64,000 bases of DNA from Verrucomicrobiota bacterium (GCA_023443455.1 JAEZUE010000067.1:1-64000); one strand, 5' to 3'; numbered from the stretch's first letter, positions 46,366-55,863 are shown. Notes: generated by a model from the sequence alone, not told the origin. Program-made: numbers and translations.

Positions 46366-49278
46366 ATGCCTGCGTTACCGCTCCCACTCGTGCCGGCCCT
46401 GCCGTTTCTGCTCGCGGCCCTGATGCCGTGGGCCGGCCGCCGTTTCGGGGCCAAGGCGGCCTGGTTGGCGCTCGTCGCTCCGGTATCGGCCGCGCTGGCA
46501 CTGGGCCGGCTGGTGGCCGACCCGGCGGCGGCGGTCACCGTGTCCGTTCCCTGGATGCCCTCGCTCGGCCTCGACCTTGTCTTCCGGCCGGACGGGTTGG
46601 CGCTCTTCTTCGGCCTCGTCGTGTCGGTCGTGGGCGCGCTGGTGGTGCTCTACGGCGCGTTCTATCTCGACGACCAGCACAAGGGCCACGGGCGTTTCTA
46701 CGCGGCGCTGCTGCTGTTCATGGGCGCGATGCTCGGCACCGTGCTCGCCGGCAACCTCATGCAGCTCTTCGTCTGTTGGGAGCTCACCGGCCTCACCTCT
46801 TTCCTGCTGATCGGCTTCGACCACGAGAACAAGAAGTCCGCCTACGGCGCGCGCATGGCGCTGCTCACGACCGCCGGCACCGGGCTGTTCCTGCTCGTGG
46901 GGGTCGTGCTGCTCGGACAGGCGTATGGTACCTACGATCTCGGGACGATCCTGCACGGGGCGCCGTTGCCGGGGGGCGAGCGGCTGCTGCCGTGGGCCTT
47001 CGCCGCCTGCATGGTCGGCGTCGCCGGCAAGTCGGCCCAGTTTCCCTTCTTTTTCTGGCTGCCCAACGCGATGGCTGCGCCCACCCCGGTGAGCGCCTAC
47101 CTGCACTCGGCCACGATGGTGAAGCTGGGCGTGTTCCTCACCGCGCGGCTGCTGCCGGTGTTTCACGATCTGCCGGCGTGGACACCCACGCTGGTGCTGC
47201 TCGGCTTCGGCACGATGCTGCTCGGCGCGGCGTTGGCCGTGGCCGCCCACGACTTGAAGGCGATCCTCGCGTACTCGACCATCAGCCAGCTCGGTCTGCT
47301 CGTCGGCTACTACGGCCTGTTCCCGAAGGGGGTGCCGGTCGAGTGGGACTACCTGCACATCGCCAACCACGTCTTCTACAAGGCGGCGCTGTTCATGGTC
47401 GTCGGTATCGTTGATCATAGCACGGGTACGCGCGACATCCGCCGGCTCGGTGGTCTCGGGCGGAAGATGCCGCTGACGGCCTTCGCCTGCCTGGTCGGTG
47501 TCGCCACGATGGGCGGCGTGCCGTTCACCACCGGTTTTCTCAGCAAGGAGATGCTGCTCGAGACGACGTTGGCGTTCTGGCACGGCGAGCACCTGCTGGC
47601 CGACTGGGTCTTCTTCACGGTGGTGTTGGCGTCGGTGCTCAAGATCGTCTTCTCGATCCGGATCTTCCACCGGGTTTTCTGCGGAGCGATGCCCGAACCG
47701 ATCGCGGCGCACTGGCATGCGCCTTCCGTGGGCCTGCAACTGCCGCCGCTGCTGCTCGCGGCCGCGGCGCTGGGCTTCGGCTCGATGCCGGGGGCTTTCG
47801 GCGCGTTCTGCGCGGCGTTCTCGATCCCCGGCAAGCACCTCGCGATGCCGGCGGCGCTCCATCTCTGGCACGGCTTCACGCCGGCCTTGCTCACGAGTAT
47901 CGGGATTGTGGTGGCCGGGACCGTCATCTATGTGCTCAAACGGCGGTGGCGCGCCGACCGCGGCGGCGTGCCGGCGTGGCTCGGCTTCGATCGTTGGTTC
48001 GACCGCGCGGTCGACGGCCTGCCCGTGGTGGGTGCGGCGAGCGTACGCTGGACGCAGGGCAACCGCCCGTTGCACTATCTGCCCATCGTGCTGGGCACGG
48101 CGTTGGTGCTGTGGGCTGCCTGGCTCGGGGCGAACGCGGGGGCCTTCCGTGCGCTGCTCGGCCAGGTCGAACCGTGGCCGGCGGCCCTGGCAGGCTACCA
48201 CCGCTACTTCGTGGTGGCGTTGTGCGCCGCGGCCTTGGGCATCGTCGTGGTCGCCCGCAACTGGTTGTTGGAACTGCTAGCGTTGTCCGTCGTGGGCTTC
48301 CTCGTGAGCTTCTTCTACGTGCTCTACAAGGCGCCCGACCTTGCGCTCACGCAGATCCTGGTCGAGACCGCGGGCCTGCTGCTGGTGCTCGTCTTCATCA
48401 TGCGGTTGCGGCGTGCGGGGCATGCCGAGCGACGGGGCTCCGCCGGCCGCGGCTATCGTGCCGGGCGCCTCCTGCTGGCGCTGGGCGCGGGCGCGGCGAC
48501 GACCCTTTCCCTTCTCGTCTTCCAGAATGGCGGGGTGAATCCGATGATCGGCGACGCGGTGCTGGCGGCGACCCTGCCGGCCGCGAAGGGCGCCAACGCC
48601 GTGAACACCACGCTGGTGGACTTCCGCGGGCTCGACACGCTTTTCGAGATCCTCGTGCTCGCGGTCGCCACCCTCGGCTGCCTCGGGCTGCTGATGCGGC
48701 GCCGGGTCGATGCGCCGCCGCGGCCCGCCGTGAGCGACACCGGGGCGGGAGCGCGCGCCCCGGTGGGCGACAGCTTCATCCTGATGGCGGTGGTCACGTT
48801 CCTCTTCTTCCTGATCAATGTCTTCGCCGTGTACCTCTTCTTCCGCGGGCATCATCGGCCGGGCGGCGGCTTCATTGCCGGGCTGTGCACGGCCCTCTCA
48901 TTCGTGATGCTCGGTTTCGTGCAGGGCATCGAGACGCTGCACCGCTTCCTGCGCATCGATCCGATGCGGCTGGCCGCGATCGGCCTGCTCGTGGCGGTCG
49001 CCTCGGGGCTGGTCGGCGTGTTCGGCGGCGGCCCGTTTCTGCAACATCTGCATCCATACCTCAAAGACGTGCCGCTGCTCGGCGACGCCTACCTCGGCAC
49101 GCCGGTGTTCTTCGACCTGGGCGTGTACCTGGTCGTGGTCGGCGTGGTGCTGAAAATCGTGTTTCCGCTGGTCAAGTCGGTGCAGGGCTACCGGGCGTTC
49201 ATCGTCGACGAGGAGGGCGCATATGCCGCGCCCGACGAGGAGCCGATCGAGACCGAACGAGGGGAGGGCGGCCGATGA
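46366..49278 (+). CDS. mrpA: Mrp-type cation/proton antiporter subunit MrpAB (fused)
   Basis: This 970-residue protein has about 24 membrane helices. Residues 1-500 are the NuoL-like antiporter core with CWELTGLTSFLLIGF (proton-channel Glu), GVAGKSAQFPFFFWLPNAMAAPTPVSAYLHSATM (conserved Lys and His) and AAHDLKAILAYSTISQLG. Residues 780-950 correspond to MrpB (LMAVVTFLFFLINVFAVYLFFRGHHRPGGGFIAGL). The fusion occurs in several bacterial groups. The complex exchanges sodium for protons. The ATG context is AACCC. Confidence 0.92.
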   Translation: MPALPLPLVPALPFLLAALMPWAGRRFGAKAAWLALVAPVSAALALGRLVADPAAAVTVSVPWMPSLGLDLVFRPDGLALFFGLVVSVVGALVVLYGAFYLDDQHKGHGRFYAALLLFMGAMLGTVLAGNLMQLFVCWELTGLTSFLLIGFDHENKKSAYGARMALLTTAGTGLFLLVGVVLLGQAYGTYDLGTILHGAPLPGGERLLPWAFAACMVGVAGKSAQFPFFFWLPNAMAAPTPVSAYLHSATMVKLGVFLTARLLPVFHDLPAWTPTLVLLGFGTMLLGAALAVAAHDLKAILAYSTISQLGLLVGYYGLFPKGVPVEWDYLHIANHVFYKAALFMVVGIVDHSTGTRDIRRLGGLGRKMPLTAFACLVGVATMGGVPFTTGFLSKEMLLETTLAFWHGEHLLADWVFFTVVLASVLKIVFSIRIFHRVFCGAMPEPIAAHWHAPSVGLQLPPLLLAAAALGFGSMPGAFGAFCAAFSIPGKHLAMPAALHLWHGFTPALLTSIGIVVAGTVIYVLKRRWRADRGGVPAWLGFDRWFDRAVDGLPVVGAASVRWTQGNRPLHYLPIVLGTALVLWAAWLGANAGAFRALLGQVEPWPAALAGYHRYFVVALCAAALGIVVVARNWLLELLALSVVGFLVSFFYVLYKAPDLALTQILVETAGLLLVLVFIMRLRRAGHAERRGSAGRGYRAGRLLLALGAGAATTLSLLVFQNGGVNPMIGDAVLAATLPAAKGANAVNTTLVDFRGLDTLFEILVLAVATLGCLGLLMRRRVDAPPRPAVSDTGAGARAPVGDSFILMAVVTFLFFLINVFAVYLFFRGHHRPGGGFIAGLCTALSFVMLGFVQGIETLHRFLRIDPMRLAAIGLLVAVASGLVGVFGGGPFLQHLHPYLKDVPLLGDAYLGTPVFFDLGVYLVVVGVVLKIVFPLVKSVQGYRAFIVDEEGAYAAPDEEPIETERGEGGR

Positions 49279-49667
49279 ACGTGCAATTCGACACGGCGGT
49301 GCTTGTCGGCCTGATGGTCGGCGTGGCGGTGTGGCTGATCCTGCACCGCGGCTTCGTGCGCATCCTCTTCGGTTTCCTGCTGCTCTCCAACGCCGTCAAC
49401 CTCGGCATCCTCGCCGTCTCGGGCGACCCCTCGAACCGCGCCGCTCCGGTGGTCGATGCCGCAGGCGGAGCGGCGATGGTGGACCCGTTGCCGCAGGCGT
49501 TGATCCTCACGGCCATCGTGATCGGCTTCGGGGTATTGGCGTATTTGGTTTTCTTGTTCTACCGGCTGTTCGTCGACAACGACACGGCCGACCTCGAGAC
49601 GCTCGCGGAGGCGCCGGAGGGCGGCGCGGCATCGGCGCGCGACCTGAAGAAGGAGGCCGCGCGATGA
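49275..49667 (+). CDS. mrpC: Mrp antiporter subunit MrpC
   Basis: This 130-residue NuoK-like protein has three membrane helices: AVLVGLMVGVAVWLIL, LFGFLLLSNAVNLGILAV and PQALILTAIVIGFGVLAY, the last with the conserved PQALxLTAIVI. Its ATG overlaps the mrpA stop by four bases. Confidence 0.93.
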   Translation: MNVQFDTAVLVGLMVGVAVWLILHRGFVRILFGFLLLSNAVNLGILAVSGDPSNRAAPVVDAAGGAAMVDPLPQALILTAIVIGFGVLAYLVFLFYRLFVDNDTADLETLAEAPEGGAASARDLKKEAAR

Positions 49668-51199
49668 ACGCCCCGATCATTCCGCTGCTCTTGCCGTTGC
49701 TCACGGGCATCGCCGGACTGCTCTTTGCCCGCCCGACCCGGGCGCGGCGCGTGCTGTTCGGTGGTGCGGCAATCTCGCAGTTGGCCGTGGCGTTGGGGCT
49801 GGTGGCCGCGACCGCCGGGGGCGAGCGGCTGGTGCTCGCACCGGGCGGGTGGGGCGCGGCGCTGGGGATCGTCTTCGTGGTCGATCTGCTGGCCGCGATC
49901 ATGCTGGCGCTGGCGGCGCTCACGGCGCTGGCCTGCACGGCGTTCGCGTTCGCCTCGCGGCCGACGGAGCGCGAGCACCCGCTGCAGCTCCCGTTGCTGC
50001 AGTTCCTGCTGGTCGGCATCTCGCTGGCGTTCGTGACCGGCGACCTCTTCAACCTCTTCGTCGCCTTCGAGGTGATGCTCATCGCCTCGTACGCGCTGCT
50101 CACACTCGAGTCCGACAACCGCAACGTGCGGCACGCGTGGTCGTATCTGGCGATCAACCTCGTGGGCAGCGCGATCTTCCTGCTCGGCTGCGGGCTGGCC
50201 TACGGCTGGCTGGGCACGCTCAACTTCGCCGAGCTCTCCGTGCGGCTCGCGGCCGCCGGGTCCGACCCGCGCGTCGTGCTGCTCGGGCTGGTTTTGCTGG
50301 TGGTCTTCGCGGTGAAGGCCGGCCTGTTTCCGCTGTATTATTGGCTTCCCGACAGCTACCCGATCCTGCCGGGCTCGATGGCGGCGTTCTACGCGGGCAT
50401 GCTCACCAAGGTGGGCGTGTACGTGCTGCTGCGGGTGTTCGTGACCGTGTTCCCCGCCGGCCTCCCGTGGATCGGCGACCTGCTCGCCTGGGGCGCGGGA
50501 GCGACGATGGTGCTCGGGGTGCTCGGCGCCGTCTCGCGCGACCGCGTGCAACACATCCTCGCCTACCACATCCTCAGCCAGATCGGCTTCATGGTGCTGG
50601 CGATCGGTTTCGGCACGCCGTTGGCGATCGCGGCGGCCATCCTCTACATCATGCACCACATCGTGGTGAAAGCCGCGCTCTTCCTCGTGGGTGGGGCGAT
50701 CCAGCACCGTTGCGGGCACGACCGGTTGGACGATGCCGGCGGGCTGATGCGCGCGGCGCCGTGGCTGGCCGCGGGATTCCTCCTGCAGGCGCTTTCGCTG
50801 GCCGGGCTGCCGCCGCTGAGCGGGTTCTGGGGCAAGTATCTGATCATCCTCGAGGGCCTGCGGCTCGGCGAATGGGTGCTCGTGGGCGCCTCGATCGTGG
50901 CGAGCGTGCTCACCCTCGTGAGCATGCTGAAGATCTGGTTGGCGTGGTTCTGGCGACCGGCGCCGGAGACGGCGCCCCGCGCGGTGCCGGCGGGGGCGCG
51001 GGCGATGAGCGCGACGGTGGGTGCGCTGGCGGCGTTGTCGTTGGGTATCGGATTCGGGGCGGAGGGCGTGTTCCGCCTCGCGCGCGAGGCGGCCGCACAG
51101 GCGATGGACCGGCAGGGCTACGTGGCCGCGGTGCGTGCGGCCTCGTCGCCGCCGGCGCCGGCGGCCGCGGAAGGCGCGGCGGAAGGGGGCGCCCGATGA
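49664..51199 (+). CDS. mrpD: Mrp antiporter subunit MrpD
   Basis: The 511-residue NuoN/M-like subunit has about 14 helices. It shows GDLFNLFVAFEVMLIASYALL with the proton-channel Glu, VKAGLFPLYYWLPDSYPILPGSMAAFYAGMLTKVG with Lys, HILAYHILSQIGFM and HHIVVKAALFLVGG. The C-terminus is Ala/Pro-rich. It is coupled to mrpC and mrpE through ATGA overlaps. Confidence 0.93.
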   Translation: MNAPIIPLLLPLLTGIAGLLFARPTRARRVLFGGAAISQLAVALGLVAATAGGERLVLAPGGWGAALGIVFVVDLLAAIMLALAALTALACTAFAFASRPTEREHPLQLPLLQFLLVGISLAFVTGDLFNLFVAFEVMLIASYALLTLESDNRNVRHAWSYLAINLVGSAIFLLGCGLAYGWLGTLNFAELSVRLAAAGSDPRVVLLGLVLLVVFAVKAGLFPLYYWLPDSYPILPGSMAAFYAGMLTKVGVYVLLRVFVTVFPAGLPWIGDLLAWGAGATMVLGVLGAVSRDRVQHILAYHILSQIGFMVLAIGFGTPLAIAAAILYIMHHIVVKAALFLVGGAIQHRCGHDRLDDAGGLMRAAPWLAAGFLLQALSLAGLPPLSGFWGKYLIILEGLRLGEWVLVGASIVASVLTLVSMLKIWLAWFWRPAPETAPRAVPAGARAMSATVGALAALSLGIGFGAEGVFRLAREAAAQAMDRQGYVAAVRAASSPPAPAAAEGAAEGGAR

Positions 51200-51672
51200 T
51201 CGCGTTCCTGCTCAACCTCGCGATCGCGCTGATCTGGTTCTTCCTCGGCGACGAGCCCGACGGGGCGCGCCTGATCGTGGGCTACCTGGTGGGGTTCGGC
51301 CTGCTGTATCTGTTCCGTGGAGCGCTTCCGACCGACAGCTACACGCGGCGGGTGCTCGCGTTCGGGGTGTTCATGGCGGTGTTCTCGCGCGAGCTGATCG
51401 TGTCGAACCTCCAGCTCGCGTGGGTCGTGCTCACCCGGCCCACGCACACGTTGTCGCCGCAGATCTTCACCTACTCGGTCGAGGGGCTGAAGCCGCTCGA
51501 GATCCTGCTGCTCTCGCATGCGATCTCGCTCACGCCCGGCACGGCCACCGTCGACGTGGAGGACAATTTCCGCACGCTGCGGCTGCATACCATCGATTCG
51601 CGCGATCTCGACGCCACGCGGCGGGCGATCCGCGACAACCTCGAACGGCGTATCCTCGCCTTCACCCGCTGA
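51196..51672 (+). CDS. mrpE: Mrp antiporter subunit MrpE
   Basis: The 158-residue protein has two or three N-terminal helices and a cytoplasmic ferredoxin-like part (SHAISLTPGTATVDVEDNFRTLRLHTID) typical of MrpE. Its stop overlaps the mrpF start by one base. Confidence 0.9.
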   Translation: MIAFLLNLAIALIWFFLGDEPDGARLIVGYLVGFGLLYLFRGALPTDSYTRRVLAFGVFMAVFSRELIVSNLQLAWVVLTRPTHTLSPQIFTYSVEGLKPLEILLLSHAISLTPGTATVDVEDNFRTLRLHTIDSRDLDATRRAIRDNLERRILAFTR

Positions 51673-51965
51673 TGAACACCTTCTTCATCGTCTGCATGGT
51701 GGTCGCGATGCTCGCGACGCTGCTCTGCCTGGGGCGGATGGTGCTCGGGCCCACGCTGCTCGATCGTGTGCTCGCCTTCGACGGCATCGTGATCTGCACG
51801 GTGGCGATGATGGTGCTGTTTTCCGTGCACTGGAAAACGGAACTCTTCGCCGAACTGATCGTGGTGATCGCCAGCCTGGGCTTCCTCACGACGGTGGCGT
51901 TCTATTTCTATCTGTCGCAGCCGGAGACGGCGGAGCGCGAAGACGAGGAGGTGCGCGATGACTGA
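51672..51965 (+). CDS. mrpF: Mrp antiporter subunit MrpF
   Basis: The 97-residue subunit has three helices with the conserved GPTLLDRVLAFDGI segment and an acidic C-terminal end. Its end overlaps mrpG by eight bases. Confidence 0.9.
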   Translation: MNTFFIVCMVVAMLATLLCLGRMVLGPTLLDRVLAFDGIVICTVAMMVLFSVHWKTELFAELIVVIASLGFLTTVAFYFYLSQPETAEREDEEVRDD

Positions 51966-52272
51966 ATGGCTCGGCCTGGGGCTGCTCGGCTTCGGGATCT
52001 TCTTCGTCGCGGTGGCGGCGGTGGGGCTGTTTCGCCTGCCCGACGTTTTCTGTCGCTCGCATGCGCTCGGCAAGGCGTTCACGCTCGGGATCAACTCGAT
52101 GCTGGCGGGATTGTGGCTGGTGCTGGGCGCGGGGAGCTTCGGCCTGAAGGTGCTGCTGGTGGTGTTTTTCCTGTTCCTGACGATCCCGGTGGCGACCCAT
52201 CTGCTCACGCGACTGGCGTGGCGGGCGCAGCAGCGACGCGGGGCGGGACGGGGAGCGCGGCCACGCGGTTAG
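51958..52272 (+). CDS. mrpG: Mrp antiporter subunit MrpG
   Basis: This 104-residue protein with three helices has GLFRLPDVFCRSHALGKAFTLG (MrpG family signature) and a basic tail. It is the last Mrp gene; the next gene starts after 88 bases. Confidence 0.9.
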   Translation: MTEWLGLGLLGFGIFFVAVAAVGLFRLPDVFCRSHALGKAFTLGINSMLAGLWLVLGAGSFGLKVLLVVFFLFLTIPVATHLLTRLAWRAQQRRGAGRGARPRG

Positions 52273-52325
52273 ATTTTACCGTTGGAGCGTGGCGGGGTGG
52301 GGCCGCGCCGGGTTTTGTTTTGCTT

Positions 52326-52337
52326 GCCCGATCGGGC
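52326..52337. other. 12-base palindrome before nhaD-like gene
   Basis: GCCCGATCGGGC is a perfect palindrome 23 bases before the start codon of the next gene. It could be an operator or part of a hairpin; with one copy only, no firm role is claimed. Confidence 0.3.
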
Positions 52338-52360
52338 TTGGGTTGAGTGCGCCTTTTCCC

Positions 52361-53737
52361 ATGCACGCCTTCCTAGCCTCCGCCGACGGCACTGCGTTCT
52401 CGATCGCCCCGTCCTGGATCATTCCCTTCGCGTTGTTGCTCGCGCTCATCGCGACCATGCCGCTCACGCCGCACACGGTGAAGCATCTCTGGGAGAAGTA
52501 CTACCCGGTGGTGTCGATCGTGCTCGGCTCGATCGTGGCCGGCTACTACCTGCTGAAGGTCCCGCACGGGCCGCACGAGGTGGCCAAGACGATGGAGGAG
52601 TATTTCGCCTTCATCGCGTTGATCGGCTCGTTGTTCGTGGTCTCCGGCGGCATCCATATTTCCATCCGCGGCGAGGCGCGCCCGGTCGGCAACGTGATCT
52701 TCCTGCTGGTCGGCGCGCTGCTGGCCAACGTCATCGGCACCACCGGTGCCTCGATGGTGCTCATCCGCCCGTGGATCCGGATGAACAAGTACCGCATCAC
52801 CACGTTCCACATCGTCTTCTTCATCTTCATCGTCTCGAACGTCGGCGGTGCGCTCACGCCGATCGGCGATCCGCCGCTCTTCCTCGGCTACCTGCACGGC
52901 GTGCCGTTCTTCTGGCTGCTGGAGAAGGCGATGCTGCCGTGGCTCTTCACGCTCGGCCTGCTGCTGGGCGTCTTCTACGTGCTCGACACGCGCAACTTCC
53001 TGCGGGCCCCGAAGAAGATCCGCGAGATGGAGACGCGCAACGAGCCGGCGGTGAAGGTCGAGGGGCTCCAGAATCTGCTCTTCCTGATGATCATCGTCGG
53101 CGGCGTCTTCCTGCCGGAGACGTACTTCATCCGCCCGCTGGTCATGATCGCCGCGGCGGTGGCGGCCTACCTGACCACCAAGCCCGCGGTGCGCGAGTCC
53201 AACGAGTTCAACTTCGGCCCGATCAAGGAGGTCGCCTTCCTCTTCGTCGGCATCTTCGCCACGATGATGCCCGCGCTCGACTACCTCAAGGAGCACGGCA
53301 AGGAGCTCGGGTTCGAGCGTCCGATCCAGTACTATCTCGCCACCGGCGGCCTCTCGGCGGTGCTCGACAACGCCCCGACCTATCTGAACTTCCTCACGCT
53401 TGCCGAGACTTCGATCATCCCGAACGACGTGCAGGCGCACGCGGCCACCGTGTTTGCCGCCGGCGGCAATGGCGAACTCCAGGATCTCATGCCGTGGCTG
53501 CTCAATCCGAACAGCCAGGCCAACGGCGTGCCCGCCTCGCTTTTCGTCGTCGCCGTCAGTCTCGGCGCGGTGTTTTTCGGCGCGATGACCTACATCGGCA
53601 ACGGCCCGAACTTCATGGTCAAATCGATCGCCGAGAGCGCGAAGGTCCACACCCCCTCGTTCTTCGGCTACGTGTTCAAGTTCAGCCTCCCGTTCCTGCT
53701 GCCCGTGCTGCTGCTGGCGGGCTGGATCTTCATGTGA
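52361..53737 (+). CDS. NhaD-like sodium:proton antiporter (ion transporter superfamily)
   Basis: This 458-residue protein has about 12 hydrophobic segments and matches the NhaD/CitMHS type. It contains NVIGTTGASMVLIRPWIRMN, SNVGGALTPIGDPPLFLGYLHGVPFFW and ATGGLSAVLDNAPTYLNF, the two re-entrant loops with conserved Asn, Pro and Asp that bind the cation. It follows the Mrp operon, so both may manage sodium and pH. The ATG at 52361 (context TTCCC) is preferred over an in-frame start at 52289. Confidence 0.85.
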   Translation: MHAFLASADGTAFSIAPSWIIPFALLLALIATMPLTPHTVKHLWEKYYPVVSIVLGSIVAGYYLLKVPHGPHEVAKTMEEYFAFIALIGSLFVVSGGIHISIRGEARPVGNVIFLLVGALLANVIGTTGASMVLIRPWIRMNKYRITTFHIVFFIFIVSNVGGALTPIGDPPLFLGYLHGVPFFWLLEKAMLPWLFTLGLLLGVFYVLDTRNFLRAPKKIREMETRNEPAVKVEGLQNLLFLMIIVGGVFLPETYFIRPLVMIAAAVAAYLTTKPAVRESNEFNFGPIKEVAFLFVGIFATMMPALDYLKEHGKELGFERPIQYYLATGGLSAVLDNAPTYLNFLTLAETSIIPNDVQAHAATVFAAGGNGELQDLMPWLLNPNSQANGVPASLFVVAVSLGAVFFGAMTYIGNGPNFMVKSIAESAKVHTPSFFGYVFKFSLPFLLPVLLLAGWIFM

Positions 53738-53766
53738 CCGGCCGCCGCGCCGGTGCCCGGCTTTCC

Positions 53767-53793
53767 GGCCGCCCTTTCCGGGGCGGCCTTTTT
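53767..53793 (+). terminator. Rho-independent terminator after NhaD-like gene
   Basis: GGCCGCCC (53767-53774) pairs with GGGCGGCC (53781-53788) around a 6-base loop, followed by TTTTT. Confidence 0.88.
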
Positions 53794-53925
53794 CGTGTGC
53801 GCCGGGCAGGGTGCAAACGTAACAACTTTGTAGATTTCACGGGGCGCGAGTTTCGCCTCGTCGCACGCCGATGGATTCCCACGCTGCAGGGCCTCCCCCC
53901 ACGCCATGCTTCTCTCCCCCATCCC

Positions 53926-55398
53926 ATGCGGTATCGAAACTTGTTGTGTGCGTGCGCCAGCCTTTCCTTGTGCGGCTGGTCCGCGGCGGCCGAAAATGTA
54001 ACCGAAAATAGGGCACCCGAGGATCCGCTGATCCTCGCCGTGGCGCGGGCCAGCTCCGACTTCGCGGCGGATGTGTACGGCCGGCTGCAGACCGAGCCCG
54101 GAAATCTGGTCTTCGCCCCGCTCAGCCTCGCCCAGTCCCTGCTGCCGGTCGCCGCGGGGGCGCGGGATTCCGCCGGCGACGTGGTGCTGCGCACTCTGCA
54201 TCTGGGGCTGCCGGTCGCGGAGGCGGGCGACGGCTTTGCGGCGCTGGAGCGCCGCCTCGAACGCGAGGCCGGCGGCGCGAAGCGGGCGGGCGTCGCCCGT
54301 GCCCTCTGGCTCCAGCAGTGGAACTCCGTCGAGGGCGATTTCGTCGAGACGCTCCGCCGGCATTGCCGCGCCGAGTTCCGCGTCATCGACTTTTCACGCC
54401 AGGAGTATGCGGCCCATTGGATCAACCGTTGGGTCTCCGACCGCACCGACGACCGGGTGCGCGCGATCGTCGCCGCCGATTCGATCGCCCCGGACTCGTG
54501 CCTGTTCGTGGGCAGCGCCGTGTATTTCGAGGCCGATTGGGCCGTGGATTTCGACCCCGCGTTGACCGCGCCGGATACGTTTTGGGTGCCGGTCGCCCCG
54601 GCCCCCGTGCCGCCCGCGACGCGAGCGGGGGAAGAGGGTGCGCCCGCGGCCGACCGGCCCGCTCCGCTCGCGGATGCCCCCGCGCCCCCCCCGGTCGCCG
54701 AGTCTGCGGACGCCCCTGGCGGGGCGGTCGATGCGGTGCCTCCTCCCGCTTCGGAACAGGCCGCGATCGCGGATGCTCCGTCTCCGGCCGCGATCCCGGA
54801 GCCGGCTCCGATCGAACTGGAGGCGGTCGAGGTGCCGATGATGCGTCGAGTCGGGGCCCTGCGCGTCGCCCGCGCCCACGGATTTGAAATGGTGCAGGTG
54901 CCGTATCGGAACGATCAGCTCGCGTTCGTGGCGCTGGTGCCGACGAAGGGCTCCTCGTTGTCCGAGGCCGGACAAGCTGTCACCGGCGAGGTGCTGCGCG
55001 ATTGCCTCGCCCGTCTGGAAGCCGCCACCCCCGCCCGGGTCGAGCTGCGTCTGCCGCGGCTGACGATCAACCAGCTCGTGCCGCGGCTCGATGCGGCGCT
55101 GCGGGAGCTGGGCGCGGCCGATGTCTTCGACCAATCCGGCGTGGCCGACTTCTCCGGGCTCGGCACCAACCTGCAGGGCGAGCCGATCTACCTCAGCGCC
55201 GTCCGCCAGATGGTGGTGCTTTCCCTCGACGAGCGGGGCGTGGACTCGCTGACGAACACGCCGGCCGCGGCCTACGACGCTCCGGTGGAGGCGCCGGTGG
55301 CCTTCCCTGTCGACCGCCCGTTCCTGTATGTCATCTGCGACCGGCCGACGGGCGCGATTCTCTTCTGGGGGCGCGTCGTCGATCCGCGGCAGCGTTGA
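53926..55398 (+). CDS. Secreted serpin with large insertion
   Basis: This 490-residue protein has a signal peptide (1-22) and a serpin fold. SSDFAADVYGRLQTEPGNLVFAPLSLAQSLLPVAAGARDS opens the domain, HWINRWVSDRTDDRVRAIV and VGSAVYFEADWAVDF are typical, and PFLYVICDRPTGAILFWGRVVDP closes it. An Ala/Pro/Asp-rich insertion (about residues 222-303) sits between the last of these segments. The hinge reads LDERGVDSLTNTPAAAY instead of the EEGTEAAAAT of inhibitory serpins, so inhibition of proteases is doubtful. It lies in its own unit. Confidence 0.85.
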   Translation: MRYRNLLCACASLSLCGWSAAAENVTENRAPEDPLILAVARASSDFAADVYGRLQTEPGNLVFAPLSLAQSLLPVAAGARDSAGDVVLRTLHLGLPVAEAGDGFAALERRLEREAGGAKRAGVARALWLQQWNSVEGDFVETLRRHCRAEFRVIDFSRQEYAAHWINRWVSDRTDDRVRAIVAADSIAPDSCLFVGSAVYFEADWAVDFDPALTAPDTFWVPVAPAPVPPATRAGEEGAPAADRPAPLADAPAPPPVAESADAPGGAVDAVPPPASEQAAIADAPSPAAIPEPAPIELEAVEVPMMRRVGALRVARAHGFEMVQVPYRNDQLAFVALVPTKGSSLSEAGQAVTGEVLRDCLARLEAATPARVELRLPRLTINQLVPRLDAALRELGAADVFDQSGVADFSGLGTNLQGEPIYLSAVRQMVVLSLDERGVDSLTNTPAAAYDAPVEAPVAFPVDRPFLYVICDRPTGAILFWGRVVDPRQR

Positions 55399-55407
55399 AC
55401 GGGAGCG

Positions 55408-55863
55408 TCAACCCTTCGCCTTGAGGAAGCCCTTGAGGAACGCCAAGTTTGAATTCGCATTTTGGATGCGCCGGGCGAGGCTGGCCGCGATGGCCCGGTA
55501 GAGCTTGGCGGACAGCGCCGGATCGGATCCGAGCAGAGGCTCGAGTCCGGCGAAGGGGATCGTGGCGATCTCGCAGCGTTCGAGTGCGGTGCAGGTCGCG
55601 CTGCGGCGCCGGTCGCCGACCAGGGCCATCTCGCCGAAATGGCTGCCGCTGCTCAGTTGCGCAAGCTCCTCGTCGTCGCCGGCCGGGCTTTGCCTGCTCA
55701 CCCGCACGGTGCCGGACTGGATCACGACGAGGCTGTCGCCTGGGTCGAGGTCGCGGAAGACGACGCTGCCGGCTTCGATGGTGGCGGCGTGCGCGAGCGG
55801 TTGGAGCGAGGCCAGCTCCCGCGGGGAGAGGTCGGCGAACAGGGGGCAGATGCGGAGGTCCAT
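55408..55863 (-). CDS. Cyclic nucleotide-binding domain protein
   Basis: This 151-residue protein contains one CNBD fold: FADLSPRELASLQPLAHAATI, DSLVVIQSGTVRVS, and HFGEMALVGDRRRSATCTA, whose Glu and Arg form the phosphate-binding cassette. There is no helix-turn-helix, kinase or channel domain, so it may act as a sensor or partner rather than a CRP-type regulator. It is convergent with the serpin gene, with nine bases between them. Confidence 0.8.
   Translation of the reverse strand: MDLRICPLFADLSPRELASLQPLAHAATIEAGSVVFRDLDPGDSLVVIQSGTVRVSRQSPAGDDEELAQLSSGSHFGEMALVGDRRRSATCTALERCEIATIPFAGLEPLLGSDPALSAKLYRAIAASLARRIQNANSNLAFLKGFLKAKG

Noticed and set aside
52282..55398. 1038-residue plus-strand frame ending in the serpin
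   Set aside because: Upstream of 53926 it is a shadow of the NhaD-like gene; the serpin starts with a signal peptide at 53926.
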